A program made the translations under genes and the position numbers. Source: Niabella drilacis (lineage in GTDB: Bacteria > Bacteroidota > Bacteroidia > Chitinophagales > Chitinophagaceae). From it: DNA of 64,000 bases. Shown here one piece after another: positions 56,782-64,000 of the stretch; position 1 is the first letter of the stretch, and each line of letters starts with the position of its first letter. Under the pieces are notes generated by a model. That model made no database searches and was not told where the DNA came from. It was given only the letters and a program-made list of their open reading frames with translations. The stretch covers positions 124,001 to 188,000 of the forward strand of contig NZ_FMZO01000007.1 of the NCBI RefSeq assembly GCF_900101395.1, read 5' to 3'.

Positions 56782-59163
56782 ATGAAACATAGAATACTTT
56801 TTTTACTGTTCCCGGTCTTTATTGCGGCAACCTTTACTGCGGGCGCCCGGCAGATTGCTAAAGACGGGTTTACAGCCAGTATGCATGATATTACAACCAA
56901 AGTGGTTTTTATAACAGACGATATCGTACGTGTATACAAATACCCCAAAGGAGGCGTGGATGAAAGGAAAAGCCGGGTGGTGAATCGTCCGCTATCCCAC
57001 GGACCAATAACCATGGGAGACGGGCCGGTAGCGATAACGGCTGCCAGCAGATCGCTCAAAGTCCGTTACGACAAAGTTTCGGGTACGCTGACTTTTTACA
57101 GGGCCAATACCTTACTGGCGGCAGAAGCCCCGGGAACCGTTTCTTTTGTTCCTGTTGATGATGATGGCAAACCTGCATGGCAGGTAACACAGGGCTTTGC
57201 CTTTCAAAAGGATGAAGCGGTTTATGGATTTGGTCAGCATCAGAACGGGAAATTGAATCAGCGTTTTGAAGAGCTGCTGCTGCGCCAGCGTAATATGAGT
57301 ATAGCCATCCCCTTTTTTCAGTCGGTAAAAGGTTATGGCATTTACTGGGATAATTATTCGCTTAGCAGGTATATCCCGGGAGCAGAAGGAGGAACGCTCA
57401 CCTCTGAGGTCGGAGATGGTGTCGCGTATTATTTTATTGCGGCAAAAAATGCGGATGGTGTTATTAGTAACTACCGTTTGCTGACGGGGTCCGTTCCTAT
57501 GCTGCCTCTGTGGAGCTTGGGATATGTTCAAAGCCGGGAACGGTACCGGAGCCAGTACGAGCTGGTGGATGTGGTAAAAAAATACCGGGAGCTGGAAGTG
57601 CCGTTGGATGCGGTGATACAGGACTGGCAATACTGGGGCTCGAATGACAGTAACTGGAACGCAGTGGGTTTCAATAACCCGGGATTCCCTGATCCCGGAA
57701 GGGCCATTGATTCTATACACCGGATGCATGCGAAAGTGCTGATCTCCGTGTGGCCCTCTTTTGGTGCAGGCACCGGCATTTATAAGGAGCTGGAAAAAAA
57801 AGGAATGCTGTATCATTTCTATACCTTCCCGGTAAAGAATTATGTAAAAGTATACGATGCGTTTAACCCGGCAGCCAGGAATATTTATTGGGACTATATG
57901 AATAAAAACCTGTTCTCATTGGGTATTGATGGCTGGTGGCTGGATGCAACGGAGCCTGTGCAAAAAAGTGTAACAGGAAATACGGACCGGAAAGCCAATG
58001 AGCATGAAATAGCCGTCAAAGACCTGTTAACGAGCGTTGAAGGAGTATCAACGCATATTGGCAGTTTTAAACGGTATGGGAACCTGTATCCATATGAAGC
58101 GGTGAAAGGGGTTTATGAAGGACAACGGAATACGAACACCGGCAAGCGTGCTTATATTCTTACCCGTTCGGCATTTGCGGGGCAGCAGCAAACGGGCAGT
58201 ATGCTTTGGTCTGGCGATGTAACGGCAAGCTGGGAAGTGCTGAAAGCACAAATACCGGCAGCGTTGAACCTGACCATGTCCGGTATGCCTTACTGGAATT
58301 CAGATATCGGTGGTTTTTTTGTAAGAAATTACCCGGGAGGGATCCGGAATCTCCATTACCGGGAACTGTATATAAGATGGCTGCAGTTTGCTGCCTTTAC
58401 CGCCCTCATGCGATCGCATGGTACCAATACGCCGCGGGAAATTTATCAGCTTGGAAAAAGGGGCGATATCGCTTTTGATGTTGCCGAAAAATTTATCCGT
58501 CTGCGCTACCGCCTGCAGCCTTACATTTATTCAGCCATGTGGGCCGTTACCCGTAATAACGCCAGTCTTATGCGCCCGTTAGTAATGGATTATCCGGAGG
58601 ATCCGATGGTCTGGAATAACAACAATACATATTTATTCGGAGAAAGTATTTTAGTGAACCCGGTAACCGATTCAATTTTTAAAACCGGCGTAACAGCTTT
58701 GAATGATAAAGAAACGATTGCGGTGGATACCCGTTTGCCGGCAGGGTGGTGGTATGATTTCTGGAGTGACGCAAAGCACAGGGGAGGAACAGCTATTGCA
58801 CAAAAGATCAGCTTATCCGGTATGCCCGTTTTTATCAGGGCCGGTACTATTCTTCCTTTGGCAGCTGTTCCGCAGTATTCAGCGATCAGCAATTTTAAAG
58901 ACCTGGAAATTAAAATATACCCCGGGAAGAGTGGAACTTTTGAATTATATGAAGATGAAGGAAATGATTATAGCTATGAAAAGGGACAATGCTCGTTGAT
59001 CCGGTTCAGCTGGAATGATAAGACCCGGGTACTGACCGTTGAGCCACGCAGGGGAGCTTTTAACGGAATGTCCGGAACACGTGGCTTTACAATAAGAATT
59101 GCAGGAACTAAAGCTGTTAAACAGGTTACTTATTCAGGCGCGCGGGTCTTAGTGCGGATGTAG
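56782..59163 (+). CDS. GH31 alpha-glycosidase
   Basis: This 793-aa family 31 glycosidase has an N-terminal beta domain with signal peptide (leader M-K-H-R-I-L-F-L-L-F-P-V). In the barrel the nucleophile is D388 in G-W-W-L-D-A-T-E-P and the acid/base is D479 in W-S-G-D-V-T-A-S-W. The V-Y-G-F-G-Q-H and Q-D-W-Q-Y-W-G segments and the C-terminal beta domains are typical. GH31 includes alpha-glucosidases and alpha-xylosidases; the exact specificity cannot be read. It is the last gene of locus 2. Confidence 0.93.
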   Translation: MKHRILFLLFPVFIAATFTAGARQIAKDGFTASMHDITTKVVFITDDIVRVYKYPKGGVDERKSRVVNRPLSHGPITMGDGPVAITAASRSLKVRYDKVSGTLTFYRANTLLAAEAPGTVSFVPVDDDGKPAWQVTQGFAFQKDEAVYGFGQHQNGKLNQRFEELLLRQRNMSIAIPFFQSVKGYGIYWDNYSLSRYIPGAEGGTLTSEVGDGVAYYFIAAKNADGVISNYRLLTGSVPMLPLWSLGYVQSRERYRSQYELVDVVKKYRELEVPLDAVIQDWQYWGSNDSNWNAVGFNNPGFPDPGRAIDSIHRMHAKVLISVWPSFGAGTGIYKELEKKGMLYHFYTFPVKNYVKVYDAFNPAARNIYWDYMNKNLFSLGIDGWWLDATEPVQKSVTGNTDRKANEHEIAVKDLLTSVEGVSTHIGSFKRYGNLYPYEAVKGVYEGQRNTNTGKRAYILTRSAFAGQQQTGSMLWSGDVTASWEVLKAQIPAALNLTMSGMPYWNSDIGGFFVRNYPGGIRNLHYRELYIRWLQFAAFTALMRSHGTNTPREIYQLGKRGDIAFDVAEKFIRLRYRLQPYIYSAMWAVTRNNASLMRPLVMDYPEDPMVWNNNNTYLFGESILVNPVTDSIFKTGVTALNDKETIAVDTRLPAGWWYDFWSDAKHRGGTAIAQKISLSGMPVFIRAGTILPLAAVPQYSAISNFKDLEIKIYPGKSGTFELYEDEGNDYSYEKGQCSLIRFSWNDKTRVLTVEPRRGAFNGMSGTRGFTIRIAGTKAVKQVTYSGARVLVRM

Positions 59164-59345
59164 CCGGGCGCCCGGGCAAAAGAGACGATCACATGTTTTT
59201 TTGAAACGCGCCGGATTCCCCGGTTGCTCCGGACGGAACCGTAAATGATGGATATGTTTGTTCGCTAATCCTTTCACCGGTTGTTTTAAAGATGAAAGCA
59301 ACCCGATGAATTGTTATTCGTTTGGGAGTTGAACATAACCGGTGA

Positions 59346-59944
59346 TCAGTAAGCACCATGTATTTCATTGATGAAGATCTGCTTATGCAGGGTTTCTTTC
59401 ATATTGACCCAAACTACAATGCCGGATAAAAATGTAACAATGCCCGCGATGTGTACTGCCCATACCAGCCTCTGTAGACCGGCTATGAGGCCGGAGAGCA
59501 CAGCTCCCACGGCATACCCGATATCCCGCCAGAAGCGATACACGCCTAAGGAGGACGCCCGCCAGGAAGGATGCGCCGCATCACTTACGGCCGCCAGCAA
59601 AGCGGGGTAAACCATGGCCGTGCCCATACCCAGGAGCACCGATCCAACGATACCGGACGTGAAGGGACTAAAGAGTTCCAGGCCGATAACAATATGCCCC
59701 AATACCTGCACAAACATGCCCCATACGATCAACGGCTCCCTGCCGATCTTATCTGCCAGGGGGGCTGTAATGATTTGTCCAACACCCCAAACAACCGGGT
59801 ATATCGCCTTGATCCATCCCACGCCTTCGAGGCCTACACCCGCGGATATAAAAAGCAATCCACCAGCATATTTACCAGTACCAGTACCGTAAATTGCTGC
59901 CCGTTTTTTTGAGTCCCAGTGCAGTGCCGGTCATGGATGATCAT
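59346..59944 (-). pseudogene. MFS transporter remnant (internal deletion and frameshift)
   Basis: The N-terminal piece (start 59944) reads M-I-I-H-D-R-H-C-T-G-T-Q-K-N-G-Q-Q-F-T-V-L-V-L-V-N-M-L-V, then leaves frame and stops at 59834-59836. A second frame, open across the same region, carries G-G-L-L-F-I-S-A-G-V-G-L-E-G-V-G-W-I-K-A-I-Y-P, the conserved start of transmembrane helices 7-12 of a major-facilitator protein. So about 200 residues covering most of the first half appear to be lost, with the join out of frame near the N-M-L-V codons. The promoter and operator upstream look intact. The intact family member may have exported a sulfur- or metal-related compound, but that is inference. Confidence 0.75.
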
Positions 59945-59963
59945 TTTTAGTAAGTACAATGTG

Positions 59964-60007
59964 CAAAGATAACAAAAATTTTACTATTCAATAGATTTAT
60001 TGAATAG
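59964..60007 (-). promoter_or_regulatory. Promoter and ArsR-type operator of the MFS remnant
   Basis: On the minus strand the -7 box is TATCTTTG (59964-59971), a perfect TAnnTTTG. Twelve bp further upstream is the inverted repeat CTATTCAAT-N6-ATTGAATAG (59984-60007), perfect at 9+9. The operator covers the -33 position. The start codon is 20 bp from the -7 box. Confidence 0.7.
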
Positions 60008-60355
60008 TTATTATTGCAGATGCCCGGTATTTGCCCCGGCAACGTACTATACCGGAGGTCGGGAGCCTGAACCCGGCGAGGTGCCCGCACAGTGGTTTTT
60101 GGTTGGGCTATCAAAAGCTTAGTGTTTTGGTGATCTCCGGGGCTGTTGAATGGCCCTTACGGGTAATGAAACAGGTTCGGCATGACCATCGTATAATTGA
60201 TCTTCAGGAGGTAGCGTGATCGGGATCCGGCTTTGGCAACCTGTTCGAGTACCTGATGAGCGTGATCCCATAGAACCCTGAACAACTCCGGGCCTTCGGC
60301 GCAGGACGCCAATGCGATTTTTGCTATATCATTTTTATAAATGACAACCGGTGTA
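60008..60355. other. Intergenic region with a possible coding remnant
   Basis: No intact gene. On the minus strand the codons from about 60360 to 60157 form a stop-free stretch of 67 codons with protein-like composition but no plausible start (first ATG near the end), so it may be a decayed fragment or chance. Confidence 0.35.
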
Positions 60356-61024
60356 TTAACTTACCTGCGCTACGGGGTACCCTTTCTGCCTCCATTCAGG
60401 AAACCCTTCTTCCATACGTGCGGCTTTGTATCCGTTTTCCTTTAGCAGGGCAACCGCCTCATCGGCATACACGCAGAAAGGCCCCCGGCAATAAGCCACG
60501 ATCAGCTTTCTTTTGGGCAGTTTTTTTAAATAAGCGGCAAGGCTTTCCAGCGGTACAGACAACGCCCGGTGTATATGCCCCCGGTTATATTCTTCTTCCG
60601 GACGTACATCCAGTATCACAGCCTGCTCTTTTTGGAGCAGCCGGGCCAGGGTTTCCGCATCGATCAGGTCCGTATCACGGCTCTTTCCTTTGCGGAAATC
60701 GCTGATCACTTTTGCAGCTTCTGCGTTGTGAGCAAGCCCCAGGTTGCGAAGCTCCACCCAGGTGTCAAAAACGTTTTCACCGGCCAGGGAATAGTGGATG
60801 AAATTTCCATTCCGGGCCACCGTTACCAGCCGGGCATTTTTTAGTGTTTGCAGGTGCTGCGAGGCATTGGCGACCGACATTCCTGTGTAAGCAGCGATCT
60901 GTTCTACCGAAAAAGGCCCCTGGGCCAGCAGGTCAATGACCTCCAGCCGGTGCGGATTGGCCAGGGCTTTAACCAGCTTTGCTAATTCGGTATACACCTT
61001 ATCTTTAAATAGCCGTTTATTCAT
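60356..61024 (-). CDS. ArsR family regulator fused to rhodanese domain
   Basis: This 222-aa protein has a winged-helix ArsR domain (1-95; L-V-K-A-L-A-N-P-H-R-L-E-V-I-D-L-L, recognition region S-V-A-N-A-S-Q-H-L-Q-T-L) and a C-terminal rhodanese domain (about 120-218; V-I-L-D-V-R-P-E-E-E-Y, C-R-G-P-F-C in the active loop). The only cysteines are the two of C-R-G-P-F-C; the ArsR half has no metal-binding Cys box. Sensing of persulfide or similar sulfur species by the rhodanese half is therefore plausible. It is the last gene of the operon starting at 62014, overlapping the TlpA gene by 8 bp. Confidence 0.93.
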   Translation of the reverse strand: MNKRLFKDKVYTELAKLVKALANPHRLEVIDLLAQGPFSVEQIAAYTGMSVANASQHLQTLKNARLVTVARNGNFIHYSLAGENVFDTWVELRNLGLAHNAEAAKVISDFRKGKSRDTDLIDAETLARLLQKEQAVILDVRPEEEYNRGHIHRALSVPLESLAAYLKKLPKRKLIVAYCRGPFCVYADEAVALLKENGYKAARMEEGFPEWRQKGYPVAQVS

Positions 61025-61577
61025 GTTTGCTATTGTTCAATGTTGCTGCTTTTATTGATCTGGGCTGTTCCCTCGTGGCGCCCAAACGGCGCTGTATAAG
61101 GTTTTCCAGCTCTTTTTCATGAAGATTAATGGCAATGATCTTGTTTTGTTCATCCACCAGTACATTAAAGGGCAGTTCTTCTATACCATAATCCTTTGCA
61201 ACCGGGCTTCTCCAGAATTTGAGGTCGCTGACCTGCACCCAGTTTATTTTAAGGCGATCCACTGTTTTTTTCCAGGTGCTTTTGTCTTTGTCAAGAGAAA
61301 CGCCAATGATTTCAAATTTCCCTTCTTTGACCTCAGGTGCAAATTTTTCGTACAGGGCTTTCAGTTGCGGTTGTTCCTTTACGCAGGGAGCGCACCAGGT
61401 GGCCCAAAAATCAATGAGCACCAACCGGCCTTTTAAAGAGGAAAGCGCAAACATACTTCCATCCATACGGGGTAGCGTAATTTCAGGGGCAATGCTGCCT
61501 GTTTTTAGCGGGGTACTTTGAGCAGCAGTAGTAACTGCAAAAAGAAGACTGATGAGCGTACAAAGGATCCGGTTCAT
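61017..61577 (-). CDS. TlpA-type thiol-disulfide oxidoreductase, periplasmic
   Basis: This 186-aa AhpC/TSA-redoxin-fold protein has a signal peptide (M-N-R-I-L-C-T-L-I-S...T-A-A-Q) and active site W-C-A-P-C in F-W-A-T-W-C-A-P-C. The I-E-E-L-P-F cis-Pro loop is retained. It reduces disulfides or persulfides in the periplasm. Its start overlaps the stop of the rhodanese-like gene (ATGA), and its stop overlaps the ArsR-rhodanese start, so the three are translated together. Confidence 0.92.
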   Translation of the reverse strand: MNRILCTLISLLFAVTTAAQSTPLKTGSIAPEITLPRMDGSMFALSSLKGRLVLIDFWATWCAPCVKEQPQLKALYEKFAPEVKEGKFEIIGVSLDKDKSTWKKTVDRLKINWVQVSDLKFWRSPVAKDYGIEELPFNVLVDEQNKIIAINLHEKELENLIQRRLGATREQPRSIKAATLNNSKHE

Positions 61578-62014
61578 TCATTATCATTTGTCGGATAATC
61601 TTTATCCAGCCAATCTGCCTTAATATTTTTGGGTATGTTAAGCAGCCGGGCCTTTTTAAATCCCATACCCGTCAGTGTCTTAAACGCAGGGCGAATATTG
61701 GGGCATTTATCAAAAGGACAGCAGCCGCAATAAATAATTACCTCCTTGTTCCTGGAAACGTTTTTGAGATAACTTTTTAGCTTAGCGAAGTGTTCCGGCT
61801 CATGAGCAGGCCCCATGTCAACAGATCCCCTGATAACAGCATCCGGTCCCACTGATAGAATAAGGATATTGCCCGTTTGTTTTTTATCGATCTGTTCGGC
61901 AAGTGCCCGCGGGGCGATCAATTGCTGTTCCTTCCAGGGCTCTTTTGCACTTTGTGCCACCAGGCCGCTTTTAAATAACAGGAGCAGGACTAACAAAAAA
62001 ACGGGATACTTCAT
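61574..62014 (-). CDS. Periplasmic rhodanese-like protein
   Basis: This 146-aa protein has a signal peptide (M-K-Y-P-V-F-L-L-V-L...L-V-A-Q). The body follows a rhodanese layout: A-L-A-E-Q-I-D-K-K-Q-T, G-S-V-D-M-G-P-A, and an active loop I-Y-C-G-C-C-P-F-D-K-C-P-N with four cysteines, more than usual. Start 62014 is supported by the promoter at 62029-62036; an ATG at 62041 would lie inside that promoter. It heads the operon with TlpA and ArsR-rhodanese. Confidence 0.82.
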   Translation of the reverse strand: MKYPVFLLVLLLLFKSGLVAQSAKEPWKEQQLIAPRALAEQIDKKQTGNILILSVGPDAVIRGSVDMGPAHEPEHFAKLKSYLKNVSRNKEVIIYCGCCPFDKCPNIRPAFKTLTGMGFKKARLLNIPKNIKADWLDKDYPTNDNE

Positions 62015-62028
62015 AATTGTTCTTTCCG

Positions 62029-62073
62029 TAAAGATACGCATTGATAACTGTTATTCAATGAAATCATTGAATA
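62029..62073 (-). promoter_or_regulatory. Promoter and ArsR-type operator of the rhodanese-TlpA-ArsR operon
   Basis: On the minus strand the -7-like box is TATCTTTA (62029-62036) and, 15 bp further upstream, TATTCAAT-N6-ATTGAATA (62052-62073), an 8+8 perfect inverted repeat. It is the same operator as that at 59984-60007 and lies 37 bp from the start at 62014, against 39 bp for the other. Confidence 0.7.
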
Positions 62074-62155
62074 GGAGGTTGGTGGGCAGGCAGTGCTGTC
62101 TTTATGCTGCTAAAAAACGTTCCGGCGGGATGGTATTTTGTTGCCGGTTTAGTGG

Positions 62156-62183
62156 TTTGGGATGGACCTTTATACTAAATTTG
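62156..62183 (+). promoter_or_regulatory. Promoter of the Cys-rich protein/TonB receptor pair
   Basis: TTTG (62156-62159), a 16-bp gap and TAAATTTG (62176-62183), a perfect TAnnTTTG match, precede the TTG start at 62190 by 6 bp. The spacing is a little short. If used, the transcript is nearly leaderless. Confidence 0.5.
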
Positions 62184-62189
62184 CGGATC

Positions 62190-62495
62190 TTGATAAAGTG
62201 CCTTGGGTATATATTGATCTTTTGGGTATTGTTCAGCAGCATGCTGCCTTGCTCCGTCCTGGATGGATGTGAGGACGAGCATACAATGGAGCAATCTTCT
62301 CGCCCGGAAAAGCACAATGATTGCAGCAACTGTTCGCCTTTTTCAATCTGTTCTGTATATCACGGTTGTGTGATCAACCCGGCAAACATCGGTTTAACAG
62401 TACCCGGGACGTATATCGTACAGGCTTATCCTGATTTTTATATCGGAACCCGGTCAGACTATCACGCCCGCCTGTTCCAGCCTCCCAGGGTTTAA
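62190..62495 (+). CDS. Small Cys-rich protein, DUF6660-like
   Basis: From TTG at 62190 the frame gives 101 residues: a hydrophobic leader (I-K-C-L-G-Y-I-L-I-F-W-V-L-F-S-S), then Cys-rich C-S-V-L-D-G-C-E-D-E-H, D-C-S-N-C-S-P-F-S-I-C, and a C-terminus ending L-F-Q-P-P-R-V. Similar small proteins commonly precede TonB receptors in metal-related Bacteroidota loci, and the W/F-Q-P-P ending matches. An ATG at 62241 would remove the leader. Longer frames reach back across the divergent promoter and are unlikely. It may bind a metal or redox partner; function is not known. Confidence 0.68.
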   Translation: MIKCLGYILIFWVLFSSMLPCSVLDGCEDEHTMEQSSRPEKHNDCSNCSPFSICSVYHGCVINPANIGLTVPGTYIVQAYPDFYIGTRSDYHARLFQPPRV

Positions 62496-62552
62496 GCAGT
62501 CATTTTTAATAACTGTAATTCTATTTGTTAATTTTTATTTTACTATAATAAA

Positions 62553-64000
62553 ATGAAGAAATTGCTATTGCTGAGCATGGTAATGTTAGGTGCTTATGTA
62601 TCGTATGCTCAAAATCATTTAACCCTGTCCATAAAAAATAAAGAAGATAAAAGCCCGCTGCCGGGTGCAACCGTTGTCATTGAAACACCCGGGAAATCAG
62701 CGGTAGCGGATAGTTTGGGCCGGGCGACTATTGAAAATCTCCCTGACGGCAGCTATGCCGTTGCGGTAAGCTTTGCAGGTTTTAAAGAGGAGAAAATCAC
62801 TATTACACTTCCACAAGCAGATGCCGCCGGTAGTGAGGTATTGCTGGAACATGATGAGGCGGGGCATGAAGATGAGGAAGAAGTAGTGGTAACCAGCACC
62901 CGTATCAGTCGCACCATTGCCAATACGCCCACCCGTACAGAAGTGATCTCCGGGGAGGAGCTGGAAGAAAAAGGGAATATGAAGCCGGGCGATATCCGGA
63001 TGATGCTGAATGAAAGCACGGGTATCCAGACCCAGCAAACCTCGGCCACGTCGTTTAATTCAGGTATAAGAATACAGGGACTGGACGGCCGTTATACTCA
63101 AATGCTGAGGGATGGTTATCCGCTGTATTCCGGGTTTTCAGGCGGTCTTTCCCTATTGCAGATCGCGCCGCTGGATCTGAAGCAGGTAGAAGTGATCAAG
63201 GGATCTGCATCCACGCTTTATGGCGGTGGTGCCATTGCCGGGCTCGTTAACCTCATCTCCAAAACACCGGGAGCACACCGGGAGTTGAATTTCCTGGCGA
63301 ACGGGACTACTGCCGGTGGACTTGACCTGAGCGGTTTTTACAGCCGGCGGTATGGAAAAGCAGGAGTAACTGTATTTGCTTCCCGGAACAGTAATAGGGC
63401 ATACGATCCGGCTGATATTGGTCTGTCCGCTATTCCCAAATTTGAGCGCTATACCATCAATCCCCGTTTATTCCTGTATGGAAAAAGAACGACTGCTCAT
63501 TTTGGAGTTACCTATATTACCGAAGACCGTACCGGGGGAAGTATGGATTATATCAAAAAAGGGAATCCCGGATTTTTTGAAAAGAACAATACGGACCGGG
63601 TCACTACCCAGCTGGGCATAGCACATAAGCTTTCTGAAAATTCAACCTTACAGCTAAAGAACAGCTATAGTCGCTTTGACCGGCTGATCGCCATTCCTGA
63701 TTACCAGTTTGATGGTCTGCAGCAATCCTCCTTTTCTGAACTGACCTGGAACCGGTCAGGTGAAAAGGCTGATTGGGTAATTGGAGCAAATGTTTTAACG
63801 GAAGATCTGAAAGAGCGCAAACAGACGGACTTCCCTTTGAGGAATTATTCGTATGTAACTTATGGATTGTTTGCTCAAAATGCCTGGACGGTTTCGGACC
63901 TGCTGGTTTTGGAAACCGGGCTGCGGGGCGATTATGTAACCCATTACGGGTTTGAGCTGATGCCCCGTGTGTCGGCCATGTTTAAAATTGCACCTGCGCT
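62553..64000 (+). CDS. TonB-dependent receptor (3' partial)
   Basis: The frame runs from ATG 62553 off the window edge without a stop (482 codons seen). It starts with a signal peptide (M-K-K-L-L-L-L-S-M-V-M-L-G...S-Y-A-Q), a carboxypeptidase-regulatory-like domain (S-P-L-P-G-A-T-V-V-I-E), a His/Glu-rich linker, the TonB box region (E-E-V-V-V-T-S-T-R-I-S), and the plug (R-I-Q-G-L-D-G-R-Y-T-Q-M-L-R-D-G, V-I-K-G-S-A-S-T-L-Y-G-G-G-A-I-A-G-L-V-N). It is an FepA/BtuB-type receptor rather than SusC, so a metal complex or vitamin is the likely cargo. It lies 57 bp after the Cys-rich gene. Confidence 0.93.
   Translation, partial: MKKLLLLSMVMLGAYVSYAQNHLTLSIKNKEDKSPLPGATVVIETPGKSAVADSLGRATIENLPDGSYAVAVSFAGFKEEKITITLPQADAAGSEVLLEHDEAGHEDEEEVVVTSTRISRTIANTPTRTEVISGEELEEKGNMKPGDIRMMLNESTGIQTQQTSATSFNSGIRIQGLDGRYTQMLRDGYPLYSGFSGGLSLLQIAPLDLKQVEVIKGSASTLYGGGAIAGLVNLISKTPGAHRELNFLANGTTAGGLDLSGFYSRRYGKAGVTVFASRNSNRAYDPADIGLSAIPKFERYTINPRLFLYGKRTTAHFGVTYITEDRTGGSMDYIKKGNPGFFEKNNTDRVTTQLGIAHKLSENSTLQLKNSYSRFDRLIAIPDYQFDGLQQSSFSELTWNRSGEKADWVIGANVLTEDLKERKQTDFPLRNYSYVTYGLFAQNAWTVSDLLVLETGLRGDYVTHYGFELMPRVSAMFKIAPA

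Noticed and set aside
59164-59345. CCGGGCGCCCGG palindrome after the GH31 gene as a terminator
   Set aside because: Perfect 12-bp palindrome but no loop and no T-run follow it.
61815-62189. Long upstream extension of the Cys-rich protein
   Set aside because: It crosses the divergent rhodanese gene and both promoters; the leader and promoter support TTG 62190.

Overview
The window looks like chromosomal DNA of a Bacteroidota bacterium, most likely family Chitinophagaceae. The evidence is two SusC/SusD pairs, a FecR anti-sigma factor with an ECF sigma factor, a TonB receptor carrying an STN domain, many lipoproteins and '...AQ' signal peptides, several TAnnTTTG-type -7 promoter elements, weak Shine-Dalgarno signals, and large glycosidases. 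No tRNA, rRNA, CRISPR array or intact insertion sequence was recognised. Both window edges cut genes: an M16 peptidase lacks its 5' end and a TonB receptor lacks its 3' end.

Layout. 0-8 kb: M16 peptidase, LacZ-type GH2 beta-galactosidase and a GH109-type NAD-dependent glycosidase, the last two probably acting together on galactose/GalNAc-containing glycans. 8-14.7 kb: esterase lipoprotein, DUF4345 membrane protein, DPP-IV-type peptidase, RtcB RNA ligase and an alpha/beta hydrolase. 14.7-20.8 kb: a GlxA-type AraC regulator divergent from a run of small one-domain genes (RibD-like reductase, two DinB, two SRPBCC, DUF1801, VOC proteins and a zinc-ribbon/HhH protein); the intergenic region has a good promoter and tandem 9-mers spaced 22 bp. 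20.9-26.9 kb: ThuA, OsmC, then an AT-rich patch with a uracil-DNA-glycosylase-like protein and a degenerate FtsK-like protein, bracketed by two direct copies of a palindromic repeat; then lipA, YceI and a nitroreductase. 27-30 kb: serine hydrolase, a gene-poor kilobase and an SRPBCC protein.

30-38.9 kb: polysaccharide-utilisation-type locus 1: FecR, STN-type SusC, SusD, a DUF1735/discoidin lipoprotein and an endonuclease/exonuclease/phosphatase-fold lipoprotein, with its likely sigma factor convergent at the far end. 39.8-43.8 kb: an MlaE-MlaF-MlaD phospholipid transport operon followed by a secreted clan GH-A-like protein. 43.9-59.2 kb: locus 2, headed by two palindromic LacI-family-type operators: GH39-like lipoprotein, surface lipoprotein, SusC, SusD, GH2 with C-terminal malectin-like domain, GH99/GH71-like protein and GH31.

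59.3-64 kb: a sulfur/thiol-themed block. An ArsR-rhodanese fusion regulator is the last gene of an operon with a TlpA-type thioredoxin and a periplasmic rhodanese-like protein. The same operator, TATTCAAT-N6-ATTGAATA, occurs upstream of this operon and upstream of a neighbouring MFS transporter remnant that has lost most of its first half. Divergently, a small Cys-rich protein (probable TTG start) precedes a TonB-dependent receptor that runs off the window.

Strongest leads: the ArsR-rhodanese operator pair, the FtsK-fold protein without a Walker A motif, the repeat-bracketed AT-rich island, the AraC-type direct repeats, and the LacI-type operators.
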